From the NCBI GenBank assembly GCA_038212305.1, contig JBBQUP010000027.1, positions 1-32,215 on the forward strand: a DNA stretch of 32,215 nucleotides. Direction: 5' to 3'. The notes beneath the pieces were generated by a model. The model did no database searches. It saw only the letters and a program-made list of their open reading frames with translations, and had not been told where the DNA came from. Position numbers and translations under genes: made by a program. Shown one piece after another: positions 1 through 8,666 of this stretch (position 1 is the first letter of the stretch; every line of letters begins with the position of its first letter). Source of the stretch: JBBQUP01 sp038212305. GTDB taxonomy: Bacteria > Bacteroidota > Bacteroidia > Bacteroidales > Marinilabiliaceae.

Positions 1-391
1 TTTCTACTCCGAGGGCAAATCAGGCGGTGAAAGAATTATGTTCCTTTTTAAACCAGACAGAAACCAATTTTCCATTCACAAATTTAAGGCTGGTTTACGA
101 AACAGTCGCGCTTTAATCTGCGATAGTATTGGATGTCTGAGGATAGACAAATACCAAATGATCGGCATTAAGCAAATCGGCTTGAGCACTTTGCAAATCA
201 GGCTCAAGTTCAGTACGCTTACGATAACCATAGGCGAGATTTAGCGAAAAAGTTAAATCAGCTAAATGAATAACCCTACATGTTGCACCAACCTTATCAG
301 CACCCATTTTATATCGCATCGCTAAGTCATAACAAAGACTTTCTTTATCAGGATGCCCATTAATAACAAGAATTATTTTTGACTCATTCAT
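1..391 (-). pseudogene. Decayed NAD(P)H quinone reductase (flavodoxin fold), runs off left edge
   Basis: The minus-strand frame from ATG 391-389 begins with a flavodoxin-like start (IILVINGHPDKESL) and reaches HLVFVYP, as in NAD(P)H:quinone oxidoreductases of the MdaB/YwrO type. In intact members this is followed by a WW motif and a helix carrying substrate-pocket residues. Here the WW segment is missing and stop codons lie in the same frame at 115-113, 97-95 and 22-20. Between the last two the frame still reads a family-like piece (KFVNGKLV). The gene has therefore lost coding capacity by several lesions. A longer open frame starts at 508, but its first 39 residues are unlike the family, so ATG 391 is preferred. 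The rest of the gene lies outside the window. The family call is from motif recognition only. Confidence 0.65.
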
Positions 392-588
392 TCGGTTGCA
401 ATTTTTTAGCAAATTAGTAATTTTCAAAAAGATGAACAACATGAATTCATAACAAAAGACACAGAAGCTATTCTGATTAATTTCAAAATCTCTCCTGTTT
501 CGGAACAAACAAAATTATTGCATGTTGATGAACAATAACAACCGATTCATTATCTTCATTGACATTTTCAAATCAAAGATCGATTCCC

Positions 589-2952
589 ATGAGGCATTTT
601 TCAATTATCGCCTTTATCATTTTTACAATTCTGCCTCAAGCCAATGGTCAAAAAACGGTTCGTGGGAATGTAGTTGATTGTCTAACAAAACAGCCCATTG
701 CATTTGCCAACATAATTTATCCACACCAATTAGGTGGAACTATTTCAAATTTAGATGGAAGCTTTTCTCTCGATGGTCGATTAGAAACTGACTGCGTATT
801 AATAACTTGTTTGGGATACAAATCCATTACAACAACCAAATATCTTTTAGAACGCAATCGCACCATTTGTTTATCTCCCGAAACAATTGCCCTATCGGAA
901 GTAACGGTAAAACCCGAAAACAACCAAGCCATAGATATTATTAAAAAAGCTATTCAGAACATTCCATTAAATAATCCCGATGCATCATTAAATTACGAAT
1001 GCAACATTTACAACAAGATGACTTTTCGGTTTGATTTACCCGAAAATGCTTCAACACCTGATTCGAATGTTCAAGATTCGAATCAAAACATCAATATAAA
1101 AGACTTACTATTGATTGAATCCGTAGCAACAAAGAGGCATAGAGCCCCCGATGAAACCAACGAAAGTGTCATATATGGCCGAGTGAGTGGATTCGAAAAC
1201 CCAGCACTATCGGTAATTCCATCACAATTACAGCCATTTTATTTTTATCAAAAAACACTTAAAATTTTAGACACCGAATATTTAAATCCACTATCGAAAG
1301 ATGGATTAGATTATTATAATTACTTACTTGAAGACACGATTGCCACACTAAATGCCGACACGCTTTATTACATATCGTTCTCGCCTAAACCCTCAGCAAA
1401 TATTCAAGCCATTACAGGATCGTTTCACATATCGTCAAATGGTTATGCACTAAAAACTGTATCTGCCCATAGCTCCGAAACAGACGCTCAAATATCGCTT
1501 TCTATTAAACAAAAATACAATCAAGTCGATGGTCATTGGTTTCCAATAGAAATGGAAAGCGAACTCATACTTATGCCCAATAGCCTTAAAACAAAAACCA
1601 TTTATCCCTTAATTGGTAAGGGGAAAAGTTATGTAAGTGCGATTGTATTTAATCCAACCTTTAAAAAAGATGCTTTTTCGGAAATTACGTTTAAAGATGA
1701 AACTCAAAAATCGACAAACTCAGATATCAAAACCTATCGATACGTTCCCTTAACGGCCAAGGATTCACTAACCTATCGTTACATTGATAGCATTGGAAGA
1801 GCAAATAGATACGACAAACTACTCGAACTGCAAAAAAGCTTGGCAGAAGGCTATATCGCAATTGGCATTTTGGATATGGATATTCGAAAAATAATAGGCT
1901 ACAACAGCTTTGAAGGACTAAAATTGGGAATGGGATTGTGGACTAACGATAAGGTTTCGAAACTATATTCGTTGGGTGGATATTCGACCTATGGATTCAG
2001 TCAAAACCGAATTGGATATGGCGGAGGAATTAAGTTAAACCTAAAACCATCGCACGAAACCACTTTAATGGCTTTATATAAAAATGATTTTGAAGGATCA
2101 GGAAATATTGTTTTTCACGAAGGATTCGAAAAAAAAAGTTTAGAATCATTAAAAAACAATCTGTTTGAGTGCATGGCTTTAAAAACCAGCATTGAAGGAT
2201 CGCTCAGCACCCGAATGCTGAAATACTTCAAACTAAGTGCATGGGTCAATCAATCGAAAACCAATCCATTTAATGCATTTCCTTTTCAACGAGGTTCGGA
2301 AATCGAAAACAATTATGAGCTAACCAAAATTGGCATAAAGCTCAAATGGCAAAATAAAGAAACCATCTCGCAAACCTACTTGGGTAATTTTCCAAACCCA
2401 TCGAAATGGCCAAAAGTATGGCTTAATCTATCAACCGGAAAAGGATCGACTTATAACTTTTCAGGTATAGAAACACAGGTTCAGCAATCGTTTTATTTCA
2501 AACCATCGCAAGAGAGCAAGTATCGAATAGTAGCCGGAAACCGATGGGGAAACATGCCCGATGGAGAACTTTACAGCTATTTTGGCAGTTACAGACTTCC
2601 CGGAATTGATGTGCCATTTACGTTTAACACCATGCGGACTAACGAATTTGCCATGAATCGATTTACAGCCATTTTCTTATCTCACAACATACCGCTTCGA
2701 ATCAATCGCGAGGGAAAATTCAAACCCGAACTACTATTCTCATCATCAGCCATTTGGGGTGATGCCTTCCAATCAAACATTAGCTCCATACCCAAAGGAT
2801 ATTACGAATCGGGCGTAAACATGAATAATATTTTTACCCAGTTTATTTTTAAATATGGTATTGGTGTTTTTTATCGATATGGCGCCTATGCTTTCGAAAA
2901 ACCCATCGATAATTTAAGCATTAAACTGGCCTTGCAATTGGAATTTAAATAG
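589..2952 (+). CDS. DUF5686 / carboxypeptidase-regulatory-like outer-membrane protein
   Basis: The 787-residue product starts with a signal peptide (MRHFSIIAFIIFTILPQANG) and continues with a CarboxypepD_reg-like beta-sandwich at about residues 22-105 (V-RGNV-D, ANI, G-TISN-DG-FSL). The long remainder matches the DUF5686 type, with many aromatic and glycine-rich beta strands and a terminal strand ending in LEFK, consistent with an outer-membrane beta barrel. Members are common in Bacteroidetes; their substrate is unknown, although the N-terminal domain is shared with SusC/TonB-linked receptors. No TonB box or plug was recognised. ATG 589 is preferred over a TTG 30 bases upstream because the signal peptide begins there. 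It is convergent with the TerC gene, with no clear terminator in the short gap. Family good, function unknown. Confidence 0.8.
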   Translation: MRHFSIIAFIIFTILPQANGQKTVRGNVVDCLTKQPIAFANIIYPHQLGGTISNLDGSFSLDGRLETDCVLITCLGYKSITTTKYLLERNRTICLSPETIALSEVTVKPENNQAIDIIKKAIQNIPLNNPDASLNYECNIYNKMTFRFDLPENASTPDSNVQDSNQNINIKDLLLIESVATKRHRAPDETNESVIYGRVSGFENPALSVIPSQLQPFYFYQKTLKILDTEYLNPLSKDGLDYYNYLLEDTIATLNADTLYYISFSPKPSANIQAITGSFHISSNGYALKTVSAHSSETDAQISLSIKQKYNQVDGHWFPIEMESELILMPNSLKTKTIYPLIGKGKSYVSAIVFNPTFKKDAFSEITFKDETQKSTNSDIKTYRYVPLTAKDSLTYRYIDSIGRANRYDKLLELQKSLAEGYIAIGILDMDIRKIIGYNSFEGLKLGMGLWTNDKVSKLYSLGGYSTYGFSQNRIGYGGGIKLNLKPSHETTLMALYKNDFEGSGNIVFHEGFEKKSLESLKNNLFECMALKTSIEGSLSTRMLKYFKLSAWVNQSKTNPFNAFPFQRGSEIENNYELTKIGIKLKWQNKETISQTYLGNFPNPSKWPKVWLNLSTGKGSTYNFSGIETQVQQSFYFKPSQESKYRIVAGNRWGNMPDGELYSYFGSYRLPGIDVPFTFNTMRTNEFAMNRFTAIFLSHNIPLRINREGKFKPELLFSSSAIWGDAFQSNISSIPKGYYESGVNMNNIFTQFIFKYGIGVFYRYGAYAFEKPIDNLSIKLALQLEFK

Positions 2953-3024
2953 TCTTTGCAAGAAAACTCCAAATACTGCGTTATTCTCATTTTGAAAACA
3001 GTCATTCACAAAATGCTCAGCGAA

Positions 3025-3975
3025 TTATTTGTTTATATCATCCTGCACATCAATCGCCACTGGTAAAACCTTGGGTGTCGAAATAAGCGAGGCCAAAACT
3101 GCAGCGGCCAAAACGCCCACAATCACTAATAACGACGCAATAATAGGAATAAGGTAGTAACCCGAAATTGACATCTTAATACCTACAAATACTAAAATAA
3201 CAGCTAAACCATATTTCAAAAATCTAAAATATTGCATCATTCCCGAAAGAGCAAAATAGAGTGATCGCAAACCCAAAATGGCAAAGACATTGCTGGTGTA
3301 AATAATAAACGCATCATCGGTAATGGCCAAAATGGCAGGAATAGAATCGACCGCAAAAATCAGATCGGTAAACTCAACCACTACCAAAACCAAGGCCAAT
3401 GGAGTAGCTACTAACTTACCGGCCTGACGGATAAAAAACTTGCTTCCTTCCATTTTATCGGTTACCGGAAAAAATCGCTTAAAGAGCTTCACCACAGCAT
3501 TATTCTCAGGATCCATGGGCTTATCTTCCTGAAAAGCCATATGTATACCAGTGTAAATTAAGAACACACCAAAAACATAAATAATCCAATGGAAGTTATG
3601 AATGAGCGTTACGCCGGCGGCAATAAACAGCGCACGCATAACCAATGCACCCAACACGCCCCAAAATAGTATTTTGTGTTGATGCTCGGGTTTAATATTA
3701 AAAAACCCAAATACCAGGATAAAAACAAAGAGGTTATCTACGCTCAATGCCTTTTCAATGACATATCCGGTTAAAAACTGAAAAGCTTTTTGGCTGCCTA
3801 AATTTATGTAAATCAACAAATTAAACAGCATTGCCAACCCAATCCACACACCACTCCAAATAAGTGCTTCCTTTATTGACACACTGTGTGCCTTGCGGTT
3901 AAAAACGCCCAAATCTAGCGCAAGCATAAAAAAGATGAAGGCAAAAAACCCAATCCAACCATAGATACTTTCCAT
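3025..3975 (-). CDS. TerC/Alx-family integral membrane protein
   Basis: A 316-residue polytopic inner-membrane protein with about eight or nine hydrophobic helices. It has both family signatures: EKALSVDNLFVF near residues 75-85, and EFTDLIFAVDSIPA near 201-214, whose acidic residues in membrane helices are thought to handle a divalent metal. TerC/Alx proteins are linked to manganese export and metal resistance (established for Alx/YkoY relatives). Codon ATG 3975 is chosen over a TTG two codons upstream. No yybP-ykoY manganese riboswitch was recognisable upstream. The substrate cannot be decided from sequence. Confidence 0.88.
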   Translation of the reverse strand: MESIYGWIGFFAFIFFMLALDLGVFNRKAHSVSIKEALIWSGVWIGLAMLFNLLIYINLGSQKAFQFLTGYVIEKALSVDNLFVFILVFGFFNIKPEHQHKILFWGVLGALVMRALFIAAGVTLIHNFHWIIYVFGVFLIYTGIHMAFQEDKPMDPENNAVVKLFKRFFPVTDKMEGSKFFIRQAGKLVATPLALVLVVVEFTDLIFAVDSIPAILAITDDAFIIYTSNVFAILGLRSLYFALSGMMQYFRFLKYGLAVILVFVGIKMSISGYYLIPIIASLLVIVGVLAAAVLASLISTPKVLPVAIDVQDDINK

Positions 3976-4098
3976 ACACAAAACTCATTGAATTATGGCC
4001 GCAAAGGTAATTAAATAAACCTCGCAACGAAGTGATTCAAACGCATTGCCACAAATTTATTTTGACAAAAACGTTACATAAAATGGCGTTCGAACTAT

Positions 4099-4185
4099 TT
4101 ATTTAAGATGAGAAAAAAGATAGATGATAAGCATCAAACCAGCGAGTCCTGCATAACTCTCCCAGCGAGCATAATCTAATGGCAT
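4099..4185 (-). CDS. Possible 28-residue small membrane peptide
   Basis: A short minus-strand ORF starts at ATG 4185-4183, directly after an in-frame TAA, and ends at 4099. It encodes an aromatic, charged start (MPLDYARWESYAGL) followed by one hydrophobic stretch (AGLMLIIYLF) and a basic end. This could be a single-pass membrane peptide or a remnant of a transporter C-terminus. There is no recognised family and no clear ribosome binding site. It may be chance. Confidence 0.25.
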   Translation of the reverse strand: MPLDYARWESYAGLAGLMLIIYLFSHLK

Positions 4186-4259
4186 TTAAACAGTTAATTA
4201 AAGATAGCTCAAAACTTCAAAATTAATCATTAACTAATCGAAAAAAACGCCTCTAATCG

Positions 4260-4273
4260 TTACAAATTTGTAA
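4260..4273. promoter_or_regulatory. Perfect 14-bp palindrome upstream of dinB
   Basis: The sequence TTACAAATTTGTAA is a perfect inverted repeat about 195 bases ahead of the dinB start. Its size and symmetry fit a dimeric repressor operator. As error-prone polymerase operons are usually under SOS control, a LexA-type site is one possibility, but no verified operator of this phylum was available for comparison. In so AT-rich a region it could also be chance. Confidence 0.3.
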
Positions 4274-4325
4274 AATTTGATTAATTTATAGTCGTAATTT
4301 TTGATTAAAAACTAATCTTTACCTA

Positions 4326-4421
4326 GGAGAGAGAAGAAGATATTTAGATAAAAAGACTGATAGAAAAGATGAGCCTACCAATCTCATCTATCTGTCTAAA
4401 AATCTTCCTATCTCACTTCTT
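4326..4421. repeat. Imperfect inverted-repeat element, copy 1 (before dinB)
   Basis: A purine-rich left arm (about 4326-4376, with GAGAGAAGAAGATATTTAGA and TGATAGAAAAGATGAG) is answered by a pyrimidine-rich right arm (4383-4421). When reverse-complemented, the right arm gives a similar string ending in AGACAGATAGATGAG. The arms pair imperfectly around a short loop. The 15-base core at 4387-4401 recurs exactly at 5661-5675, in the second copy behind dinB. Confidence 0.5.
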
Positions 4422-4467
4422 GCATCTTGATACTTGATACTAAAAATCTCAATACTATAACAGAACA

Positions 4468-5613
4468 ATGACCGATCGCACAATTGCCCACATGGATCTC
4501 GACACCTTTTTTGTGTCGGTAGAGCGGCTGCAAAACAGCAAGCTCAACAACCTGCCCGTAATCATTGGGGGCATGAGCGATCGGGGTGTGGTGGCCGGAT
4601 GCAGCTACGAAGCGCGTCGCTTTGGTGTTCACTCGGCAATGCCTATGAAAATGGCTCGTCAGCTCTGCTCCGATGCTGTATTTATTCGTGGCGATATGGA
4701 TTTGTACAGCAAATACTCGAATATGGTAACCGATATTATTGCCGAACGGTCGCCGGTGTACGAGAAAGCCTCCATTGATGAGCACTACATGGATTTGACC
4801 GGCATGGATCGATTTTATGGCTGTCAAACATGGGCACACGAACTGCGCAGCACCATTATTCGCGAAACAGGATTGCCCATATCATATGGCCTATCGGTCA
4901 ACAAAACCGTATCGAAAATTGCCACCGGTGAGGCTAAGCCCAATGGCGAACGACAAGTAATTGCTCCCGAAGTACAACCCTTTTTAAATCCGCTGTCGAT
5001 ACGTAAAATCCCTGGCATTGGCGCCAAAACCTTCCACCTACTTCGCTCAATGGGTATTGTAAACATACAAACCCTTAGCTTGGTTCCACCCGATATGATG
5101 GAGCGCGTGCTAGGAAAAAACGGCATCGACATATGGCGCAAAGCCAATGGCATCGACCACACTCCCATCGAACCCTACAGCGAACAAAAATCGATGAGCG
5201 CCGAACGCACCTTCGAAACCGATACCACTGACCTGCGCTACCTGAACGAGCTGATTATTCATATGTGCGAAAAACTGGCGTTCGAACTGCGCACGCAACA
5301 AAAGCTAACGGCCTGCATCACCGTTAAAATTCGCTACTCGAACTACGACACGCACACACTTCAAAAACGCATTACCTACACCTCGTTCGACCACACCCTC
5401 ATTGAAGTGGCTCAAGAACTTTTCAAACGCCTCTACACACGGCGCATGTTGGTTCGACTACTGGGAATACGCCTAAGCAGTTTAATTACTGGCAACCAAC
5501 AACTCAACCTATTTGAAGATACACCCGAACAAATAAATCTTTACATGGCCATGGATCGCATTCGCAAAAAATTTGGCAAGCACAGCGTGGGACGAGCAGC
5601 CGGCATGGGGTAA
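4468..5613 (+). CDS. dinB: DNA polymerase IV (Y-family translesion polymerase)
   Basis: The 381-residue product matches DinB in length and order. The palm holds D10 (MDLDTFF) and the SIDE motif with D104 and E105, the metal-binding catalytic residues. The fingers carry VAGCSYEARRFGVHSAMP; the helix-hairpin-helix region contains IRKIPGIGAKT; a little-finger domain follows. Near the C-terminus QLNLF (345-349) is a good sliding-clamp motif. SIDEHYMD has His where most family members have Ala, a local oddity. The gene is 110 bases upstream of a short dnaE on the same strand, a pairing that suggests a damage-inducible mutagenesis cassette. The pair is visibly GC-richer than neighbouring genes. The stop codon lies at the edge of inverted-repeat copy 2. 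Confidence 0.95.
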   Translation: MTDRTIAHMDLDTFFVSVERLQNSKLNNLPVIIGGMSDRGVVAGCSYEARRFGVHSAMPMKMARQLCSDAVFIRGDMDLYSKYSNMVTDIIAERSPVYEKASIDEHYMDLTGMDRFYGCQTWAHELRSTIIRETGLPISYGLSVNKTVSKIATGEAKPNGERQVIAPEVQPFLNPLSIRKIPGIGAKTFHLLRSMGIVNIQTLSLVPPDMMERVLGKNGIDIWRKANGIDHTPIEPYSEQKSMSAERTFETDTTDLRYLNELIIHMCEKLAFELRTQQKLTACITVKIRYSNYDTHTLQKRITYTSFDHTLIEVAQELFKRLYTRRMLVRLLGIRLSSLITGNQQLNLFEDTPEQINLYMAMDRIRKKFGKHSVGRAAGMG

Positions 5614-5706
5614 GAGAGAGAGGAAGAGTTTTAAAATAGAAGATAAACAGATTGCTCTTTTCTATCTGTCTAAAACTCTCCCCATCTTCCTCTCTTCCTC
5701 TCTTCT
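5611..5706. repeat. Imperfect inverted-repeat element, copy 2 (dinB-dnaE gap)
   Basis: The left arm starts at the dinB stop codon (TAAGAGAGAGAGGAAGAG), and the pyrimidine-rich right arm (5661-5706) mirrors it. A clean apex is formed by ACAGAT (5647-5652) and ATCTGT (5664-5669). It shares the exact 15-base string TCTATCTGTCTAAAA (5661-5675) with copy 1 at 4387-4401. In RNA it would form a long imperfect hairpin between the two polymerase genes. Confidence 0.55.
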
Positions 5707-5723
5707 TACCCTTCTCATTAACC

Positions 5724-8666
5724 ATGTTCATAAACTGCCACTCATATTACAGCTTACGCTACGGAACGCTATCGCCCGATGAACTGGTAAAACAAGCAGC
5801 GGCATTAAGTATTGATGCGCTGGTTCTCACCGATATCAACAACAGCTCGGGGGTGTTCGATTTTGTGAAAGCCTGCCGCACCTACGAAATAACGCCGTTG
5901 GTTGGTATGGAATTCCGACAGAATAATCGACTACTCTACATTGCCATTGCCAAAAATAACGAAGGGTTCAGAGAGATAAATGCCTTTCGCACACATCACA
6001 ATCTCAATGAAACACCAATCCCATCAACGCCTCCTGCATTTAATCAGGTTTACATCGTCTATCCGTTTGGCAGTAGCAAAGAAGTGCGTCAACTGGCCGA
6101 AAACGAGTTTATCGGCATTCGCCACATGCAGCTCAACAAACTCATCTCATCAACCCTTCGCTATCAACAAAACAAACTGGTGGTTTGGCAACCGGTAACT
6201 GTGGCCAATGCTGCCGATGCCGAACTGCACCGCCACCTTCGGGCTATCGATCACAACTGCTTGCTTAGCCAGCTGCCATCAACCGAAACGGGTTGCGAAA
6301 ACGATCTGCTCATGCTCCCATCGGAACTCATCAAACAATACGAGCACTACCACCAAATAGTCGAAACAACTCAAAACCTGCTCAAACACTGCTCGTTCGA
6401 CTTCGATTTTAATACCGTTAAAAACAAAAAAACATATACCACGAGCCGTTCCGATGATAAAAACCTGCTTGCCAAACTGGCACTTGATGGAATGGCGTAC
6501 CGCTATGGAAAAAACAATTCCGAAGCCCGCCAGCGCATCGAAAAAGAGCTAAAAATAATCAATCAGCTTGGATTTGCAGCCTACTTCCTCATCACTGCCG
6601 ATATGGTTCGCTACTCCATGTCGAAAGGGTTTTACCATGTGGGGCGTGGCAGCGGCGCCAACAGCATTGTAGCTTACTGTCTGAGGATTACCGATGTCGA
6701 TCCCATTGAGCTGAACCTCTATTTCGAGCGATTCCTCAACCCCAAACGCACCTCGCCGCCCGACTTCGATATCGACTATTCGTGGAGAGAGCGCGATCAA
6801 GTGCAGGCGTATCTTTTTAACCGGTATGGGCGCGAACACACCGCATTACTCGGTGCTACATCAACTTTCCAGGGAAAATCAATCCTTCGCGAACTGGGAA
6901 AAGTGTATGGCCTGCCTAAAGAGGAGATCGACCAATTGGAACAAACCACTGGTCAGCCAATCACCGATACGCTGATTCAAAACATTGTGCGCATCGGGCA
7001 GTCGCTCTCCGACTTCCCAAATATTCGCTCCATTCATGCGGGAGGCATCCTCATTTCCGAAGAACCAATTACGTGCTACACCTCGCTCGACTTGCCTCCC
7101 AAAGGATTTCCTACCACGCAGTTCGATATGTATGTGGCCGAAGACATTGGGTTCGAAAAGCTCGATGTGCTCTCGCAACGCGGCATTGGACACATTAAAG
7201 AGTGCGTTGAAATCGTACTTCAAAACAGAGGCATCACGCTCGATGTTCATCAGGTCACCAAATTTAAAACCGACCCACATATTCAGGAACAATTGCGAAA
7301 GGGCGAGACCAACGGCTGCTTTTACATCGAGAGTCCTGCCATGCGAGGCTTGCTGAAAAAACTCCAGTGCGACAATTACATAACGCTGGTAGCAGCCAGT
7401 TCCATTATTCGTCCCGGAGTAGCCCGTTCGGGCATGATGCGCCAATACATCCAACGGTTTCATAACCCCACCGGATTTAGCTACCTCCATCCAATTATGA
7501 AAGAGCAACTCGAAGAGACCTACGGCGTGATGGTTTATCAGGAAGATGTTATAAAAGTGTGTCATCACTTTGCAGGGCTCGATTTGGCCGATGCCGATGT
7601 ACTACGACGTGCCATGAGTGGTAAATTCCGCTCAAAATCAGAGTTTCAGCGCATTGTAGATAAATTCTTTAGTAACTGCAAACAAAAAGGCTACCCCGAA
7701 GCACTCACTCAAGAGGTATGGCGACAAATCGAATCGTTTGCTGGCTACTCGTTTTCCAAGGCGCACTCAGCCTCGTACGCTGTTGAGAGCTTTCAAAGTC
7801 TATACCTTAAAAGCTACTTTCCACTTGAATTTATGGTGGCGGTTATTAATAATTTCGGAGGTTTTTATCAAACATGGGTTTATGTGCACGAGGCAAAACG
7901 ATGGGGGGCAACCATTCACGTGCCATGCGTCAACCACAGCATCAACCTAACCTCTATTGCCGGAACCGACATTTATCTAGGCTTTATTCATCTGCAAAAC
8001 CTCGATGCCAAAACAGCTAACACACTTGTTAATGAACGAACACGTAATGGTTTATACACGTCGCTCAACGACTTTATGACTCGCACCACCATTGGTCGCG
8101 AACAGCTTATATTACTCATTCGCATTGGCGCACTCAGGTTCACAAACAAATCGAAACCTGAGCTACTTTGGGAAGTGCACATGTTGCTAACTAAAGATAA
8201 ATCGGCCGTTCCATCACCAACCCTATTCAAGCAGACGAGCAAACACTACCAACTGCCACCTTTAACCCGACTACAAATCGAAGATGCCTATGATGACATT
8301 GAACTGCTAGGCTTTCCGGTCACACTCTCCCACTTCGATATGCTGGAGACTACGTTCCGAGGCGGACTAACCTCCAACGAGCTCATCAATCATGTGGGCA
8401 AACGCGTGCGCATGATTGGACAACTGGTGACAATTAAGTATGTGCGAACAGTTAAAAAAGAGACCATGCACTTTGCCACTTTCGTGGATACACAAGGGGA
8501 GTTTTTCGACACTACGCACTTTCCTCTGTCATTAAAGGCTTATCCGTTTAAAGGCTATGGCGCCTATTTAATTATGGGACGAATTGTACAAGAGTTTGGC
8601 TACCCATCTATTGAAGTGGAAAAAATGGCCAAAATGCCGGTTATGCCCGACCCGAGGGGAAGTTAG
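5724..8666 (+). CDS. dnaE: DNA polymerase III alpha subunit, short error-prone type
   Basis: A C-family polymerase of 980 residues, shorter than the roughly 1160 of replicative DnaE. The PHP domain (about residues 3-100) has HSYYSLRYG, but the usual TDH metal motif reads D37-I38 (LTDINNSSG), so PHP metal binding is probably lost. The palm has the catalytic triad: D347 and D349 in PDFDID, and D481 in FEKLDVL. Fingers and helix-hairpin-helix follow, then an OB fold near the end (RVRMIGQLVTIKYVRT). The C-terminal tau-binding part appears absent. This architecture, next to dinB, resembles the ImuC/DnaE2 mutagenesis cassette, though no imuA or imuB is seen. ATG 5724 is chosen because homology begins at once; upstream codons in the same frame fall inside the repeat. 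Confidence 0.93.
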   Translation: MFINCHSYYSLRYGTLSPDELVKQAAALSIDALVLTDINNSSGVFDFVKACRTYEITPLVGMEFRQNNRLLYIAIAKNNEGFREINAFRTHHNLNETPIPSTPPAFNQVYIVYPFGSSKEVRQLAENEFIGIRHMQLNKLISSTLRYQQNKLVVWQPVTVANAADAELHRHLRAIDHNCLLSQLPSTETGCENDLLMLPSELIKQYEHYHQIVETTQNLLKHCSFDFDFNTVKNKKTYTTSRSDDKNLLAKLALDGMAYRYGKNNSEARQRIEKELKIINQLGFAAYFLITADMVRYSMSKGFYHVGRGSGANSIVAYCLRITDVDPIELNLYFERFLNPKRTSPPDFDIDYSWRERDQVQAYLFNRYGREHTALLGATSTFQGKSILRELGKVYGLPKEEIDQLEQTTGQPITDTLIQNIVRIGQSLSDFPNIRSIHAGGILISEEPITCYTSLDLPPKGFPTTQFDMYVAEDIGFEKLDVLSQRGIGHIKECVEIVLQNRGITLDVHQVTKFKTDPHIQEQLRKGETNGCFYIESPAMRGLLKKLQCDNYITLVAASSIIRPGVARSGMMRQYIQRFHNPTGFSYLHPIMKEQLEETYGVMVYQEDVIKVCHHFAGLDLADADVLRRAMSGKFRSKSEFQRIVDKFFSNCKQKGYPEALTQEVWRQIESFAGYSFSKAHSASYAVESFQSLYLKSYFPLEFMVAVINNFGGFYQTWVYVHEAKRWGATIHVPCVNHSINLTSIAGTDIYLGFIHLQNLDAKTANTLVNERTRNGLYTSLNDFMTRTTIGREQLILLIRIGALRFTNKSKPELLWEVHMLLTKDKSAVPSPTLFKQTSKHYQLPPLTRLQIEDAYDDIELLGFPVTLSHFDMLETTFRGGLTSNELINHVGKRVRMIGQLVTIKYVRTVKKETMHFATFVDTQGEFFDTTHFPLSLKAYPFKGYGAYLIMGRIVQEFGYPSIEVEKMAKMPVMPDPRGS

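Larger units (their letters stand above)
3976..4467. other. 492-base intergenic region between terC and dinB
   Basis: AT-rich divergent region that would hold the promoters of the TerC gene (minus) and dinB (plus). It contains a 28-codon minus-strand ORF (4099-4185), a perfect 14-base palindrome (4260-4273) and an imperfect inverted-repeat element (about 4326-4421). No exact TAnnTTTG promoter was found ahead of dinB; the nearest is a TAATTTTTG with one extra spacer base near 4300. Confidence 0.6.

Noticed and set aside
392..508. N-terminal extension of the quinone reductase frame to 508
   Set aside because: The extra 39 residues show no family resemblance, and the flavodoxin-like start begins at ATG 391.
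3976..4100. Manganese (yybP-ykoY) riboswitch upstream of the TerC gene
   Set aside because: No GC-rich paired regions or conserved loops typical of that riboswitch are visible.
4408..4839. Minus-strand ORF of 143 codons over dinB
   Set aside because: Antisense shadow of the DinB palm and fingers, with no domain resemblance.
6879..7568. Long minus-strand ORF (229 codons) inside dnaE
   Set aside because: It is antisense to conserved polymerase sequence, including the third catalytic aspartate; GC-richer coding sequence commonly gives such shadows.
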